Shown: one piece after another, positions 41,245 through 51,379 of the stretch | Layout of the letters: each line of letters opens with the position of its first letter | Numbering within the stretch: position 1 is the first letter of the stretch | Translations under genes and position numbers: made by a program | Notes under the pieces: generated by a model | The model's input: only the letters and a program-made list of their open reading frames with translations | What the model was told of the DNA's origin: nothing | Database searches by the model: none | NCBI GenBank assembly: GCA_033182465.1 | Contig: CP137320.1 | Coordinates: 2,790,001-2,854,000 of the forward strand | DNA from: Sanghuangporus weigelae | Lineage: Eukaryota; Basidiomycota; Agaricomycetes; Hymenochaetales; Hymenochaetaceae | Direction of reading: 5' to 3' | DNA length: 64,000 nt

Positions 41245-41748
41245 TTAATAGTAACCTTGCCTTGCGCAAGACGGGCAGACAGAGTTGATCTGTGGAGCTG
41301 GACAAGTGCATAAGAGAAGCCGCTCTACAAGAAAGAAGAAGGTCAGGCTTACTGTACTGCTCTGGATACTGGCGACTAGCATTACAAATTAGCGTGAACG
41401 CCTGACGAAAAGCTAGACACGTACTATTGCCAACAAGTCTGTTGACAGGTGGGTGGGAGGCAATCTATTGGATGGTTCGGACTGAACTTGCATTTGGGAT
41501 TGACGCAATAGATCTGTCGAGACAAGTAAACCCTAGTCTCGGTTATGGACGACGAACAGCAACCCATTACCATTTCATCAGGCTGCATGCATATTAGTGA
41601 TAAGGTCCGATAGAGGAGCATCTACGGAACTCACGAGAGGGTCTCTATGGCCACATCTCAAATAGACGTTGGTTACTCTGACAGACGCTTGGTCAGACAA
41701 TATCCGTGCCAGTAGCAAGAATACTGCTGACCTTCTCCAATGGCACAT
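41245..41748 (-). CDS. Small cysteine-rich protein with a 12-nt micro-exon
   Basis: Five exons (41748-41635, 41582-41571, 41513-41425, 41375-41353, 41324-41245) splice in phase to 105 residues. The core is Cys/His-rich: VYLRCGHRDPL, PDEM (all of exon 2), IYCVNPKCKFSPNHPIDCLP, PTCQQTCWQYRQYPEQYKRL, LLCTCPAPQINSVCPSCARQ. The C-G-H ... C-x4-C-x-F-S-P-x-H-P-x-x-C ... C-x3-C-W-Q-Y-R-x-Y-P-E-Q-Y order matches, from memory, a group of uncharacterised small basidiomycete proteins; I cannot name it. It probably binds zinc (two CxxC-like pairs plus His). The micro-exon fits exactly between GTG and GTA donors and AG acceptors and supplies PDEM in the CGH..L-P-x-E spacing. The start is uncertain: MCHW gives a weakly hydrophobic leader (AVFLLLARIL), and an upstream exon is possible. 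Confidence 0.6.
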
Positions 41749-42084
41749 ATCCGAGTCAAGCGGAGCTCGCGGTACAAGAAATAGAGAAGATATAGAGTTC
41801 AATGAAGTTGAGAAGCTCTCTAGGAAGCTGTTTGTTTCGCTTTCAAGTTCTCCATACTTTATATGCCAGGACAGAGCATAGCCAGCTGCGGAGCCCCCCA
41901 CGTGGTAAACAGAAGGCCTTTCCGTTGATCATCCAGTAAGTCCTTCTATCATGTCTGAGGTCTGTCTGCTCTGATTTAACAAAGCTCGTGTCTCAGTCAG
42001 AGGAATATCCGACCGAAGCTTGCGGCGAATGTTACAGGGTCATAAGAAGCCCATGCTTCTGAAATAACGTGCCACATCTTTCAG
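41749..42084. other. Intergenic, possibly containing a missed 5' exon
   Basis: About 335 bp between divergent candidates. Protein-like segments near 42000-42055 (for example VSVRGISDRSLRRML) might be an exon of the downstream candidate but do not join cleanly. Confidence 0.3.
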
Positions 42085-42404
42085 TGTTCCGCTCGTCCCG
42101 AAAAGACCGTTAAGGCTGTGAAAGGATCACATCCGGCGGGGAAAGTATCTAGCCATGTCCTTCAAGCTCAGCTATACTCCAATGGCAATAATAGTAGTGA
42201 TCCGCAACGTACCATTCCTGAGCTTGCGCCGCTTCTTCTCACTGCTTCGGAATACAAGACTTTGAACACGCCTTGGCATTCGGGGCTCGCAGCGAATCCC
42301 AGACCATTTGAGAACGTATGCGGCGCTCAAAAAGTGTGAGTATCCTGCAGTGCTATGGCTTGATGCTTAATCTTTTACGTAGCACGCATCACTGTCTTAA
42401 ATGA
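42085..42404 (+). CDS. Possible gene fragment, 3' exons, unknown protein
   Basis: An open segment begins at a ctttcag acceptor (42085) and runs to 42335 (GTGAGT donor), continuing at 42383 after a cgtag acceptor for 7 more codons to a stop. The reading gives CSARPEKTVKAVKGSHPAGK, then PQRTIPELAPLLLTASEYKT and PWHSGLAANPRPFENVCGAQ. It is compositionally protein-like with matching splice phase, but no start codon or N-terminal exon could be placed, and I know no family. It may be a real gene with a missed first exon or a relic. Confidence 0.3.
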
Positions 42405-42725
42405 GATGAACCATATGCATAGTCATACGTACGAAGGGAAGAGTGAGCAAAGCAAGGCAATCACCACAACAAACGTTAACCAACTCCGAATATTGAATCA
42501 AGAAGCCAGTCGCGCACGCACTGTTACATGCGGTTGAATGCTTCCCACATTGATGCATCACTGAGAGCAAACAACGGGCAATTGCTCGGTGCACAAATAC
42601 AAGTGGACCATGGTGGAAGGAGGGAAGCAGTGTTCCCAAACGGGCAATTCTAATCTGAGATACCTCATGGACGTCACATGATCTAAGGCTTTGTTTTCAA
42701 CTCCCACTAGCACCACCTTCAGTTC

Positions 42726-43232
42726 ATGGCAAAGAAAGAAAAGCGCTATGTTGACTCCAAGGTGAGTCGCTTTCTCGCTTTCCGTTGGTAATTAATAGAG
42801 AATGCCCTGTTCCATTTACGCCAGAACGAAGCCTTACAACTGGCAGAATCGATAGGAGAATCCCAAGAAGAGAAAACCCTCGTGAAGAAAAAGAATATCC
42901 ATGTAAGCCTCCGTCAACTGCGCGGGAGTCTTTAGAAAGCCCACAAATCGGCGCAACAATCAATCTACCTAATGTAGGAACGGATTGAAGCCCGTCGAAA
43001 CAAGGGTGAGCGTCGCTCTTCTAACAACAGTCGACTGGTAAGCAGATTAGACATGTTTTGATCAGTTACATTGTTCTTTGACAATGTCTTACAGGAAAAA
43101 GCAAAAGAAGTTGTTCGCGCGAGAACAGCTCAGATGAAGAAGGAAAAGGAGAAAAAGCATAGAACCTCCGGTAAAGCTCGGGAATCCTCTGACACGCGAA
43201 CACCTAAAAGAAAGGGCGTATCATTCGCCTGA
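42726..43232 (+). CDS. Small Lys/Glu-rich protein, unknown function
   Basis: Four exons (42726-42761, 42825-42902, 42978-43037, 43095-43232), all joined in phase 0, encode 103 residues. The sequence is highly charged and helical: MAKKEKRYVDSKNEALQLAE, LVKKKNIHERIEARRNK, EKAKEVVRARTAQMKKEKEK, and a basic tail ending TPKRKGVSFA. It has no hydrophobic core, signal or cysteine motif, so it is probably a nuclear or nucleolar protein of ribosome-biogenesis type; that is only inference from composition. In the third exon a GTGAGC inside NKGERR could act as an early donor, but using it breaks frame, so I keep the longer exon. Four consecutive phase-0 joints with canonical sites make the model credible. 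Confidence 0.65.
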
Positions 43233-45179
43233 TCTGGATCATTCGCCCAAAATCATGAATTGTGTGACCCTGGTCCATGAGAAATATGTACTTATTATAC
43301 GCATAGTTCTGTACGTCAATTTCAGTGCCAGAGCACTCATTGGAACTAATCGTCATTCCCCTAAGTCTTTGAGCTATGATCTCCCTACCGAAATGAACGG
43401 ACTATCATCGTACAGCACTCGAGATATTCTGACCATCTTCACAACCGAAAATCGGATTAGATCTCTTATATATAATCTTCAAGGTCCGCATTTCGAAGGC
43501 CACGATCGCAATGCGTTTTTGATAAAGGTTGTCTGATGCAACACTGATCAGTGATTAACAGCAATTGAGCTGGTCATACATCCTTGCATCTGATAGGAAA
43601 AGCTCCATTCTGACTACTGCTATCGCGGTGGCACTCTTCGATGTGCGATTCGCATTGCGTTCCTTCAATCGTGATCTAACCCAAGGTACTTATCAAGCTG
43701 TGCTTTGATTCGGAAACAATAGATTCAGAAAAGCTCCTAAGTGCTTTCGCAATTGGTTACTACTCCTACCGTCACGATAGCTGCGCTCTCGAGTCACGAT
43801 CTCGTCTCATAGGGTATAACATAACGCTCTTAGACACGGCGCAGCTCCTATCCCGTTTGTCTAGGGCGCCGGAGGGGGCGGTGTGTGCACGAAGATGACG
43901 TTGCCACAATTTCAGTGATGTATCGCAATCTCTTGAGAATGTTCAGAGTCCGCATCGGGTGGCGCGTAATTTGGGAGTATGAGGAAAATGGGCGAGAATG
44001 TGATTCGCAGCTTGAGAAATCCGACGTCAGATAGATCGGGCTAAAGTAAACTCGATTGTTTATTGGACGAGGTGATTTAGTGCTTGTTCTCAGAGGTCCG
44101 CAGCGCCCAAAGATTAGATCTGAAGCGACCAGAGTTCATCATAGGAAGTCATCACCCTAGCGGATCGTTCTTGAAAATAGCAGGAGGACTGTCGTAAATA
44201 CGTCTGATGATTATATTTTAACTTCGACAATGATCTCCTCGGCGCAGTTGAGAATTGCAATTAAACCATAATACAAGAAAGCTTGCCCATCTTTCTGCTA
44301 ATTCTTACGGGCAGAAGTTCGAAGCATCTTTCAACTCCGAATCGTATCTTGCCATGCGGTTCTTTCTCAGTTCCGAGCTAGAAAACGGGTATACTTGACC
44401 GAATAATACCTTCCTCATGCATTTCATGAGATTGTTAAGGCACTTCAGCACGGGAAAAGGAGCTTCCCTCTTTAGTTGCTATTTCCGAAACAACTCGCAT
44501 AGTGTTTGGAAACAATAGTCGATTATATCGGAATGTCTACGCGGCACATTCCCGATCTCAACAACCGTTTTTAAGAATGAAACGATGGGATAACTTTGTA
44601 GATCAGATATAAGTCGCCGGAGGCTCTCTTTGCTGATAACCTCGTAGTGCATTAAACTTCTCAATCTTCTTCACAATTTCGATAGTTGCGGGGAAGAAGA
44701 GAAGAGTCTCAGCATCAATAAGCGTCCTTCGGAGTAGAGTAATTCGGAACGAGATCGAGCCGGAATAGGGTTTGGGCAGATTATCCACTTCGACCACAGG
44801 CGAGGAAGATAGGATCACTGACGTCCAGAGAAGCCTCTAGAAACTTGAGCCGACACCGCGATCCTTCGCTGTTTCCCAGTCTGCGATAGACCATTTCACA
44901 GTTACTCCGACGTGGAGGTGGCGTAGTAACGGAGATTACGCATCACGACATTCACCATACGCAGAAGCGTCCCGAACGCAAGGTAGTCGTATGGGTGACT
45001 GGTACGAGAGACTGGAGAAACCCATGAGATTGCTCCTCGCCTCCTTTGTAGATCACAGGAAGAGTCGCCAACGCGAAGAATAGTGTGTGTTGGTGGCGGT
45101 CCTCATATACAATGATGATGAATTATATTGGTGTGAATGGTCAGCGCAGGGTTACAATACATTAGGTTTCCGTATAACC
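43233..45179. other. Gene-poor interval with a possible decayed minus-strand frame
   Basis: About 1.95 kb. On the minus strand 44818-44603 (SGSISFRITLLRRTLIDAET) and 44664-44479 (ESLRRLISDLQSYPIVSFLK) overlap in different frames and look like consecutive parts of one helical protein broken by a frameshift, but no splice fixes it. Otherwise nothing seen. Confidence 0.35.
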
Positions 45180-46144
45180 TCATAGATCGAAATCAGAATC
45201 GGAGTCGTCATTTTTGCGCGCCGAGTCTCTAATGTTCTTCGGTGCGCCCATATTGGTCTTGGCTACCGATGACCTAGAGAATTCTCCATCGTCCGACAGG
45301 TCATTATCTTCATCATTTTCGGCGGCATTCTGAGAAGACCGTGGTAAGTCCGAGGGTATCACGGCGCCGCAGCTCACTAGGAGAGCCTCGAGCTCTGTGA
45401 AATCCGTAAGTCGAAGCATCCGAATAACTGATATCTTATAACTTTACCTTCAAGTCTTCGTTCTCTGTCAGCTCCCCATGCAACCTGCTGATTTACTATT
45501 TCCCCCTTGCGATAGATGAAGAAAGTAGGGAGATGACGATCAGGATAATTCGGTATACACTTGTCTCCAACGATCGAAACGAACTTGGTGCGAGGATGAC
45601 GACTCGCGAGTGCTCGTATGTAATTGAAGGTTTGTTCGCTCGGAACATGGCTAGTGGGAATTAGATGAGTACACTACAATGAATACTGTTGTGAATACCC
45701 ACCCATCCTTGTACAAGAAACATACCACACCAGTACCCTTTCCAACCATCTCTTCACCCTCCTCGTCCATTTTGCTTGCCTCCGTCACTTCTGTAGTGTA
45801 ATCATCCCTCCCAATCGGATATACGCGTCCGAATCTCGCTCGTCGTTGCTCCTGCTGTATTTCTGCAATCCGTTTGTGCCGATATGCCTCGATAGCGCGT
45901 GCTTCTTCATCATTTCGTGCCTCCTCTGCTCGTTCTCGTATCTGATCAGGTTCGAAATCCTCAAGCAAGTCCTCTAAAGTAGGCGATGGCGGAGGTGATG
46001 GTGTACGTGGCGCTTCTGGCTTGGGTGGCAGGATGCCATGCTTTCGAAGAGCATCATTGCTGGAGTGAGGGTTAATTGTGACCCACAGCTCAGCGGAACG
46101 TGCTGTGCTCACAACTCCGTATCTTCATCCGGGTTGATAGCCAT
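45180..46144 (-). CDS. Phosducin-like protein (PhLP2/3, Plp1 type), thioredoxin fold
   Basis: Four exons (46144-46116, 46059-45703, 45650-45448, 45394-45180) splice in phase to 267 residues. The N-terminus MAINPDEDTDNDALRKHGIL PPK is the classic phosducin-like-2/3 start (...TEWND.LR..GILPPK). A charged helix follows (EEARAIEAYRHKRIAEIQQE), then the thioredoxin-like domain (~130-215): GVVCFLYKDGHVPSEQTFNY, RHPRTKFVSIVGDKCIPNYP, HLPTFFIYRKGEIVNQQVAW. There is no CxxC, as expected for this family. The tail is acidic (DNDLSDDGEFS, DDSDSDFDL). Members assist the chaperonin CCT in folding actin and tubulin, and some modulate G-protein beta-gamma. The second exon's donor offers GTGGGT or the downstream GTATTC; only the first keeps KDGHVPS in frame. 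It is divergent from the Dicer gene with 256 bp between starts. Confidence 0.9.
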
Positions 46145-46400
46145 TATGAATTAATAGTGTGAATTAGAAAAATTTTACGACCCAGGTCTGCCTCACTGGT
46201 ACTTATATCTAGTCTGCTGCTGCGGTGAATGAGCAAGCAGCAAATCGCAGCAAATGCGCAGTGACCGTAGGCGGCAAGTTGCGGGCGTCTCGGGATGAAC
46301 CTGGCGCCTAACTTTCTTTTATCTACTACCATCGTACCCGTCATGGGTCCCACAATTATACATAGCACCTCTCTCTTTCTTCTGCCCTCCCATCGTCCTC
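46145..46400. promoter_or_regulatory. Bidirectional promoter between phosducin-like and Dicer genes
   Basis: Only 256 bp separate the two start codons, so the genes must share one nucleosome-scale control region. No TATA box of good quality was seen. Confidence 0.55.
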
Positions 46401-49400
46401 ATGTCTTTGGCTGATGGATACCTCAAGCTTGTTCCCCGCAAATACCAAGAAGAAATTTTCGAACAAGCGAGGAACGAGAATGTCATTGCCGCGCTCGAGA
46501 CGGGCAGTGGCAAGACGCTCATCGCCGCGCTTCTCGTCAAATGGGTGATGGCACAGCCGTCCTTGGTCGGAAAGAAGGCCATCTTTCTCGTGCCAAAGGT
46601 CCCTCTTGTCGATCAACAGCGCTCCTTTCTATCTGAGCAAACACCGCTTGTTGTCCGTGGCTACACGGGCGCCATGGGCGTCGAAGCTTGGGATAAGGGA
46701 AGATGGGCTCTCGAATTTACGCAGTCGGATTGTCTTGTGATGACAGGTATACCAGCTTCTTCCACATACAGTTTTTGCGTTTCAAGCTATCACAGCGCAG
46801 ATCTTCAAGGACATTCTTGTGCACGGATACTGGACCATGGATCGGGTTTGTGTTCTTGCTTTGATTGAAGTAGTTTGCCTTTATTGATGGCATCATCTAA
46901 GGTTTCCTTGATGATCTTCGATGAGTGCCACCATGCGCAGAAGAACCATCCCTACAGGATGATAATGTCAGATTTCTACGTGTCTTGCCGGGAGAAACCG
47001 AAAATATTCGGAATGACCGCATCCCCCGTTTGGAACTCAAAAAAGCCAGAGGCTTCGATACGTGATCTTCAAAAAAACATGTCGGCCAAGGTGATTGCTG
47101 TCCGTGAACACGCCGAATCCCTAGGCCAGCATGTAAATCGCCCGGTTGAAGTAGGTACCTATGTTGATTCAGCCAACTGCGAGACGCTAAAGAGTCCCAG
47201 ATCATCGCAACTTTTTCCAGTGCGGCTGGGGACCGCTATGTGACTTACTACAAACCGACTCTTTGGGAGAGACTTCAATCAGATGATCTCGTCACCATGA
47301 AGCAACTTAACGTCGAGAGTTTCCGACGCCGTCAGGAGTACACGTTAGAATCTACCGGGCCTGCTGGGGCAGACTATTTTGTGTTGATGCATGCTAAGAA
47401 GGTCGTCGGGGATTACGCGTCTCCTCAGGCAGCAGTTGTGTATTCTATATCCAGCTCGCCTGGGAAGCGCAAGTCAATCACTAAAAGGAATTCTATCATC
47501 AGTGAACTCCCTGCACAATTCGAGAAACTACGCCAGATAGTTTCTACATTTGAACAGCGCCTACTGCTTGACAAACGTCCGTTTCCTCCTGATTGGGTCT
47601 CTCCGAAACTCCAAACAACTGTCGATATTCTTGCAAAGCATCGATCGGAGACATTTCAAGGTATCGTTTTTGTAAGCCAACGGCAACTGGCCGTAACTCT
47701 GTCCTGGATCCTGAGCAGGTTACCTGAAACCAGGGACTGGATTCGATGTGGAGAGTTGACGGGGCATGGGGAATCGTCGGCGGTTAGTAGTGAGGGAGCC
47801 AAGGGAATGGATCTCAGTGCGCAGCGTGAGGTCGTGCAGTCGTTCAAGGATAAGAAACTCAACTTATGTAAAAGTTTTGAGCTTTGCTATAGGATGCGAG
47901 CTTACTCTTCCTCATTTGACAGTAATCACAACCTCCGTGGGTGAAGAGGGTCTCGATTTTCCAGTAAGCCTGTATTTCTAGTAGTCGCGTCTTCGTTTGA
48001 TCTTATCTAAATCTCTCGATTTTATAGGCATGTGAGCTTGTTATACGATATGATTCTGCTCTGCATATGGTTGGCTACGTCCAGTCTCGTGGACGTGCGC
48101 GACAGCAGCAGTCCACGTTTGTTGTTTTGATCAACGAGAATGATCTTACGGAGCTAGCTCGATACCAAACATTTCAACGAACAGAGCCCGAGCTAAAGGC
48201 AGTTTATCAGAGCATGAATTCCCCTACCTCTTCTACGGACATGGATGCTGAAGACACTTCAGAAGTAATAGAGGATGACCCTCAAGATTTAGCTACCCGA
48301 GAAAGCTATACCATACCATCCACTGGGGCAACGTTAACGTATAGTTCGGCCATTCAGCTTCTAAATCACCTATGCTCTTTGATCCCAAGGGACGCGTACA
48401 CGACGGCCATGCGTCCAAAATATAACGGAGACTTCGCGGCGACCGTGAGACTTCCTCGAGCATTGCCACTGCCCGGTGACAAACTTACATTCCGAGGGCC
48501 TCTTAAACGCACTAAGCGAGAGGCAAAACGGGCTGTCGCCTTCATGGCGGTACGCGAGTTGCATCTCCTAGGAGTCTTTGATGATCACCTCTCACCGATC
48601 GTGGCCCAGAAAGGCGAATGTATCGAGGACGCCGACGGACGGCCCATTTCGAAAGTAAGCGACGTGGCTGTTATGATGGATGTGATGGTCGCAAGTCCGT
48701 GGAAGTCTGGGCCGCCTTGGTATTTGCATTCACTCTACATCGATGGCGTGGCCCGCGCCGGGATAGTCTGCGGGAACGCTCTTCCAGAAGTTGACGTGAT
48801 GGTTCGAGGCAAACACGTTCAAGCTCGTCGTCACTCTTCGGGTCTGCCAGTTAATTTGGCGCCTTCTCAGGTGGATCTGTTGGACAAATTCACAAAAATG
48901 GGCATCTGGTGGTGTGTTACTGCGTCTCCAATCGATTTACCTATGGCCTGCTATCTGGTTCCATTAGTCTCATTTGAGGCCATCGATTGGCTGAGAATAG
49001 AGAAGATGGTGGTCGATAAAAGGGGCTCAGCTGATTGGAGTGGTGTTACGGGGAAACATAGAGATCAAATACTTGTTATGAATTGGAGAAGGACGGGACG
49101 ACCGCTACGTCTGATACGCATACGTCATGATATACCGCTATACGACAGACCGCACTTAGGAGATACCCTGCAACCATGTGATAATTACATCGACTACTTC
49201 GAACACATATACCCTATACGCTCAAAGTCACCGGAAAATTCTGCGCATTTCCCTCCTCCTTCTGGTCGCATTTTTGAGGTCCAGCGCTTGCCGCGTTACC
49301 GATCATCGTCGTATGACCTTGATGCTTTCAAGACGCACGAGACGCAATTGGGCCGTATTCATGAAGAGGAGCCTGCGAGTCTCCTTGTCCCCGAATCTTT

Positions 49401-51206
49401 CTGCAGATGGGTCGCACTGGACAAGGATATAATCAATGCTTTTCAAGTATTTGCTCCTGTCTGCCAGCGGATTTGCGATATCTTCCGCGCGAGGATTGCT
49501 CGACGGTACTTGAAGTATCCGCCAATCCCGGACAATCTCATGATAGAAGCTTTAACTCTACCCTGTGCGATGGAAAGATTCAATAATCAGCGTCTGGAAA
49601 CCATAGGCGACAGTGTTCTCAAGCTGTCCGTCGTTGTGTATACATTCAACCATTTCCCTACCAAGCATGAGGGCCAATTGACCGCGCTGAAATCGAACAG
49701 TGTCAGCAATCGTCTTTTACTTGCTCGTGCAAAGGAAGCGCATCTCGAACGCTTCCTATCTTGTGAACCTCGGAACTTGCGAACTTGGTCGTTCTTCATG
49801 CCTGCGAAGGAGGATTCCGGAAAGTGTGTAATGGACGGTGAAGAAGTTGCGCTTGCACGCAGATCGTTTCCCCGACGAAGTTTGCAAGATTGTATGGAAG
49901 CATCTCTCGGTGCCGCACACGTGACGGGCGGTATTGAAATGGCGCTGCAAACGGGTGCTGCATTAGGTCTCTGCTTTGGCGGTCCCGTTCCCTGGCCTGT
50001 TCGATATCCATGCAGTGAGGCCATTCCTCCTGCGGCGATCTTTAGCATACTTCAGGAGGACCTTCAATATACATTTCGCAATGGGAACCTTCTAGTAGAG
50101 GCAGTCAAACATCCATCATTTGACTCGAACGAGGGAGGATCTTGTTACCAGAGGCTCGAGTACTTGGGAGATGGTGAATTTTCGAGTCATGTTCATTGCT
50201 GTCTTATCTCTGACGCTCTCTACCAGCCGTCATCGAACTCGTTGTAACGACTTACCTTTACAACAAGTTCCCAGAAGCCACATCAGGTCAAATGACGTGG
50301 TCTCGCGCCCGAGCTATTTGCAACGCTACGCTTGCTGCTCTAGCAGTCAAGCGTCTTTCTCTGCACAAATACATTCTAGTCAACAATGTCGAACTAAGTG
50401 CAGACATCAAGAGCGAGGTGGAGTTGCTCACAGCTTCTCCGTACGACGACGTGGCTATCAACGACTGGAAGTACGATCCTCCGAAGGCACTAGCTGATAT
50501 CTTTGAGAGCGTGATCGGGGCGATCTTCGTGGACTGTGGATCCAGTTACCTGACTATTGTGCCGATCGTCGAGAGGATTATGAAAGACGTGTTACAACTG
50601 CTTCATCCCGATATGCCTCGTGACCCAGTGACACGGCTCCTAGTGTCCGTTGCGAAGGCGGGTTGTACTAAGGCAAAATTCAAGTAAGGCTTTATCGTAC
50701 GCATCAGCAGGATTAACTCAAAAAAATGCTGAATTCACAGGAAAGAGCGGAGTGACCCAAATGTAAGGAGAAAAGATAGCGTAGTAGTAACGGTGCACGA
50801 CCAGATTGTGGCAGGTCCGATCATCTCGTCAAACAAGCCGCTCGCGAAGGGTCTCGCAGCAGAGGCAGCTATGAGCCTGCTGAAGGATGATTCATCCGAA
50901 TTTGCTTTGTGCAAGATTTGCACGTGTATGTCCGCAGAAGATGACGAAGAGGCTGGTGATTTGCCTGAACGGAATGTGAGAGAGAAGGACATCAACGTAG
51001 AGACGACTGAAGGATTCGCAGTCGCTGGGCGGCTTCGTTTGGGTGAGATTGAGGAGGAAGCGAATGAAGACGATATCGTGATGACGGATGAGGATATGGA
51101 GGAGCTAGAGAGACAGGAAGTTGAGATGCTTCTTGGTGCTCCGGGTACGCCAACTTCCGTTGCGAGTGATCTGAGTCGTAAGCGAACCATTCTGTCCGTA
51201 CCGTAA
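46401..51206 (+). CDS. Dicer-like endoribonuclease
   Basis: Eight exons (46401-46746, 46796-46845, 46902-47150, 47195-47867, 47923-47963, 48028-50173, 50227-50683, 50741-51206) splice in phase to 1475 residues. Order: helicase N-domain with Walker A ETGSGKT (~33-39), DECH box (~139-142) and GMTASP; helicase C-domain with LLITTSVGEEGLDFP and QSRGRAR (~472-478); Dicer dimerisation domain (~550-640); RNase IIIa (QRLETIGDSVLKL at ~973, LQDCMEASLGAA); RNase IIIb (QRLEYLGDAVIEL at ~1161, ADIFESVIGAIF); dsRNA-binding-like tail (GPIISSNKPLAKGLAAEAAM). Both RNase III centres keep the four acidic residues, so both strands should be cut. Dicers make small RNAs for transposon silencing and quelling. No PAZ domain is obvious. 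The exon 3/4 intron is the weakest joint (44 nt, gag acceptor). It converges on HAT1. Confidence 0.93.
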
Positions 51207-51379
51207 TTGCTGTTCATACTAATGATCCGTCAGGTATGGATATATCATAAACGCCTTATGCGGGCTGTTAGGTTCGTAGAAGCTAGTGCAAGGCTATCGT
51301 CATCACGCATTCAAATTGGCATTGGACGGGCTTGTCTCATGCATAGTAATAACGGAATCATCACAACAGATGGATTTTA

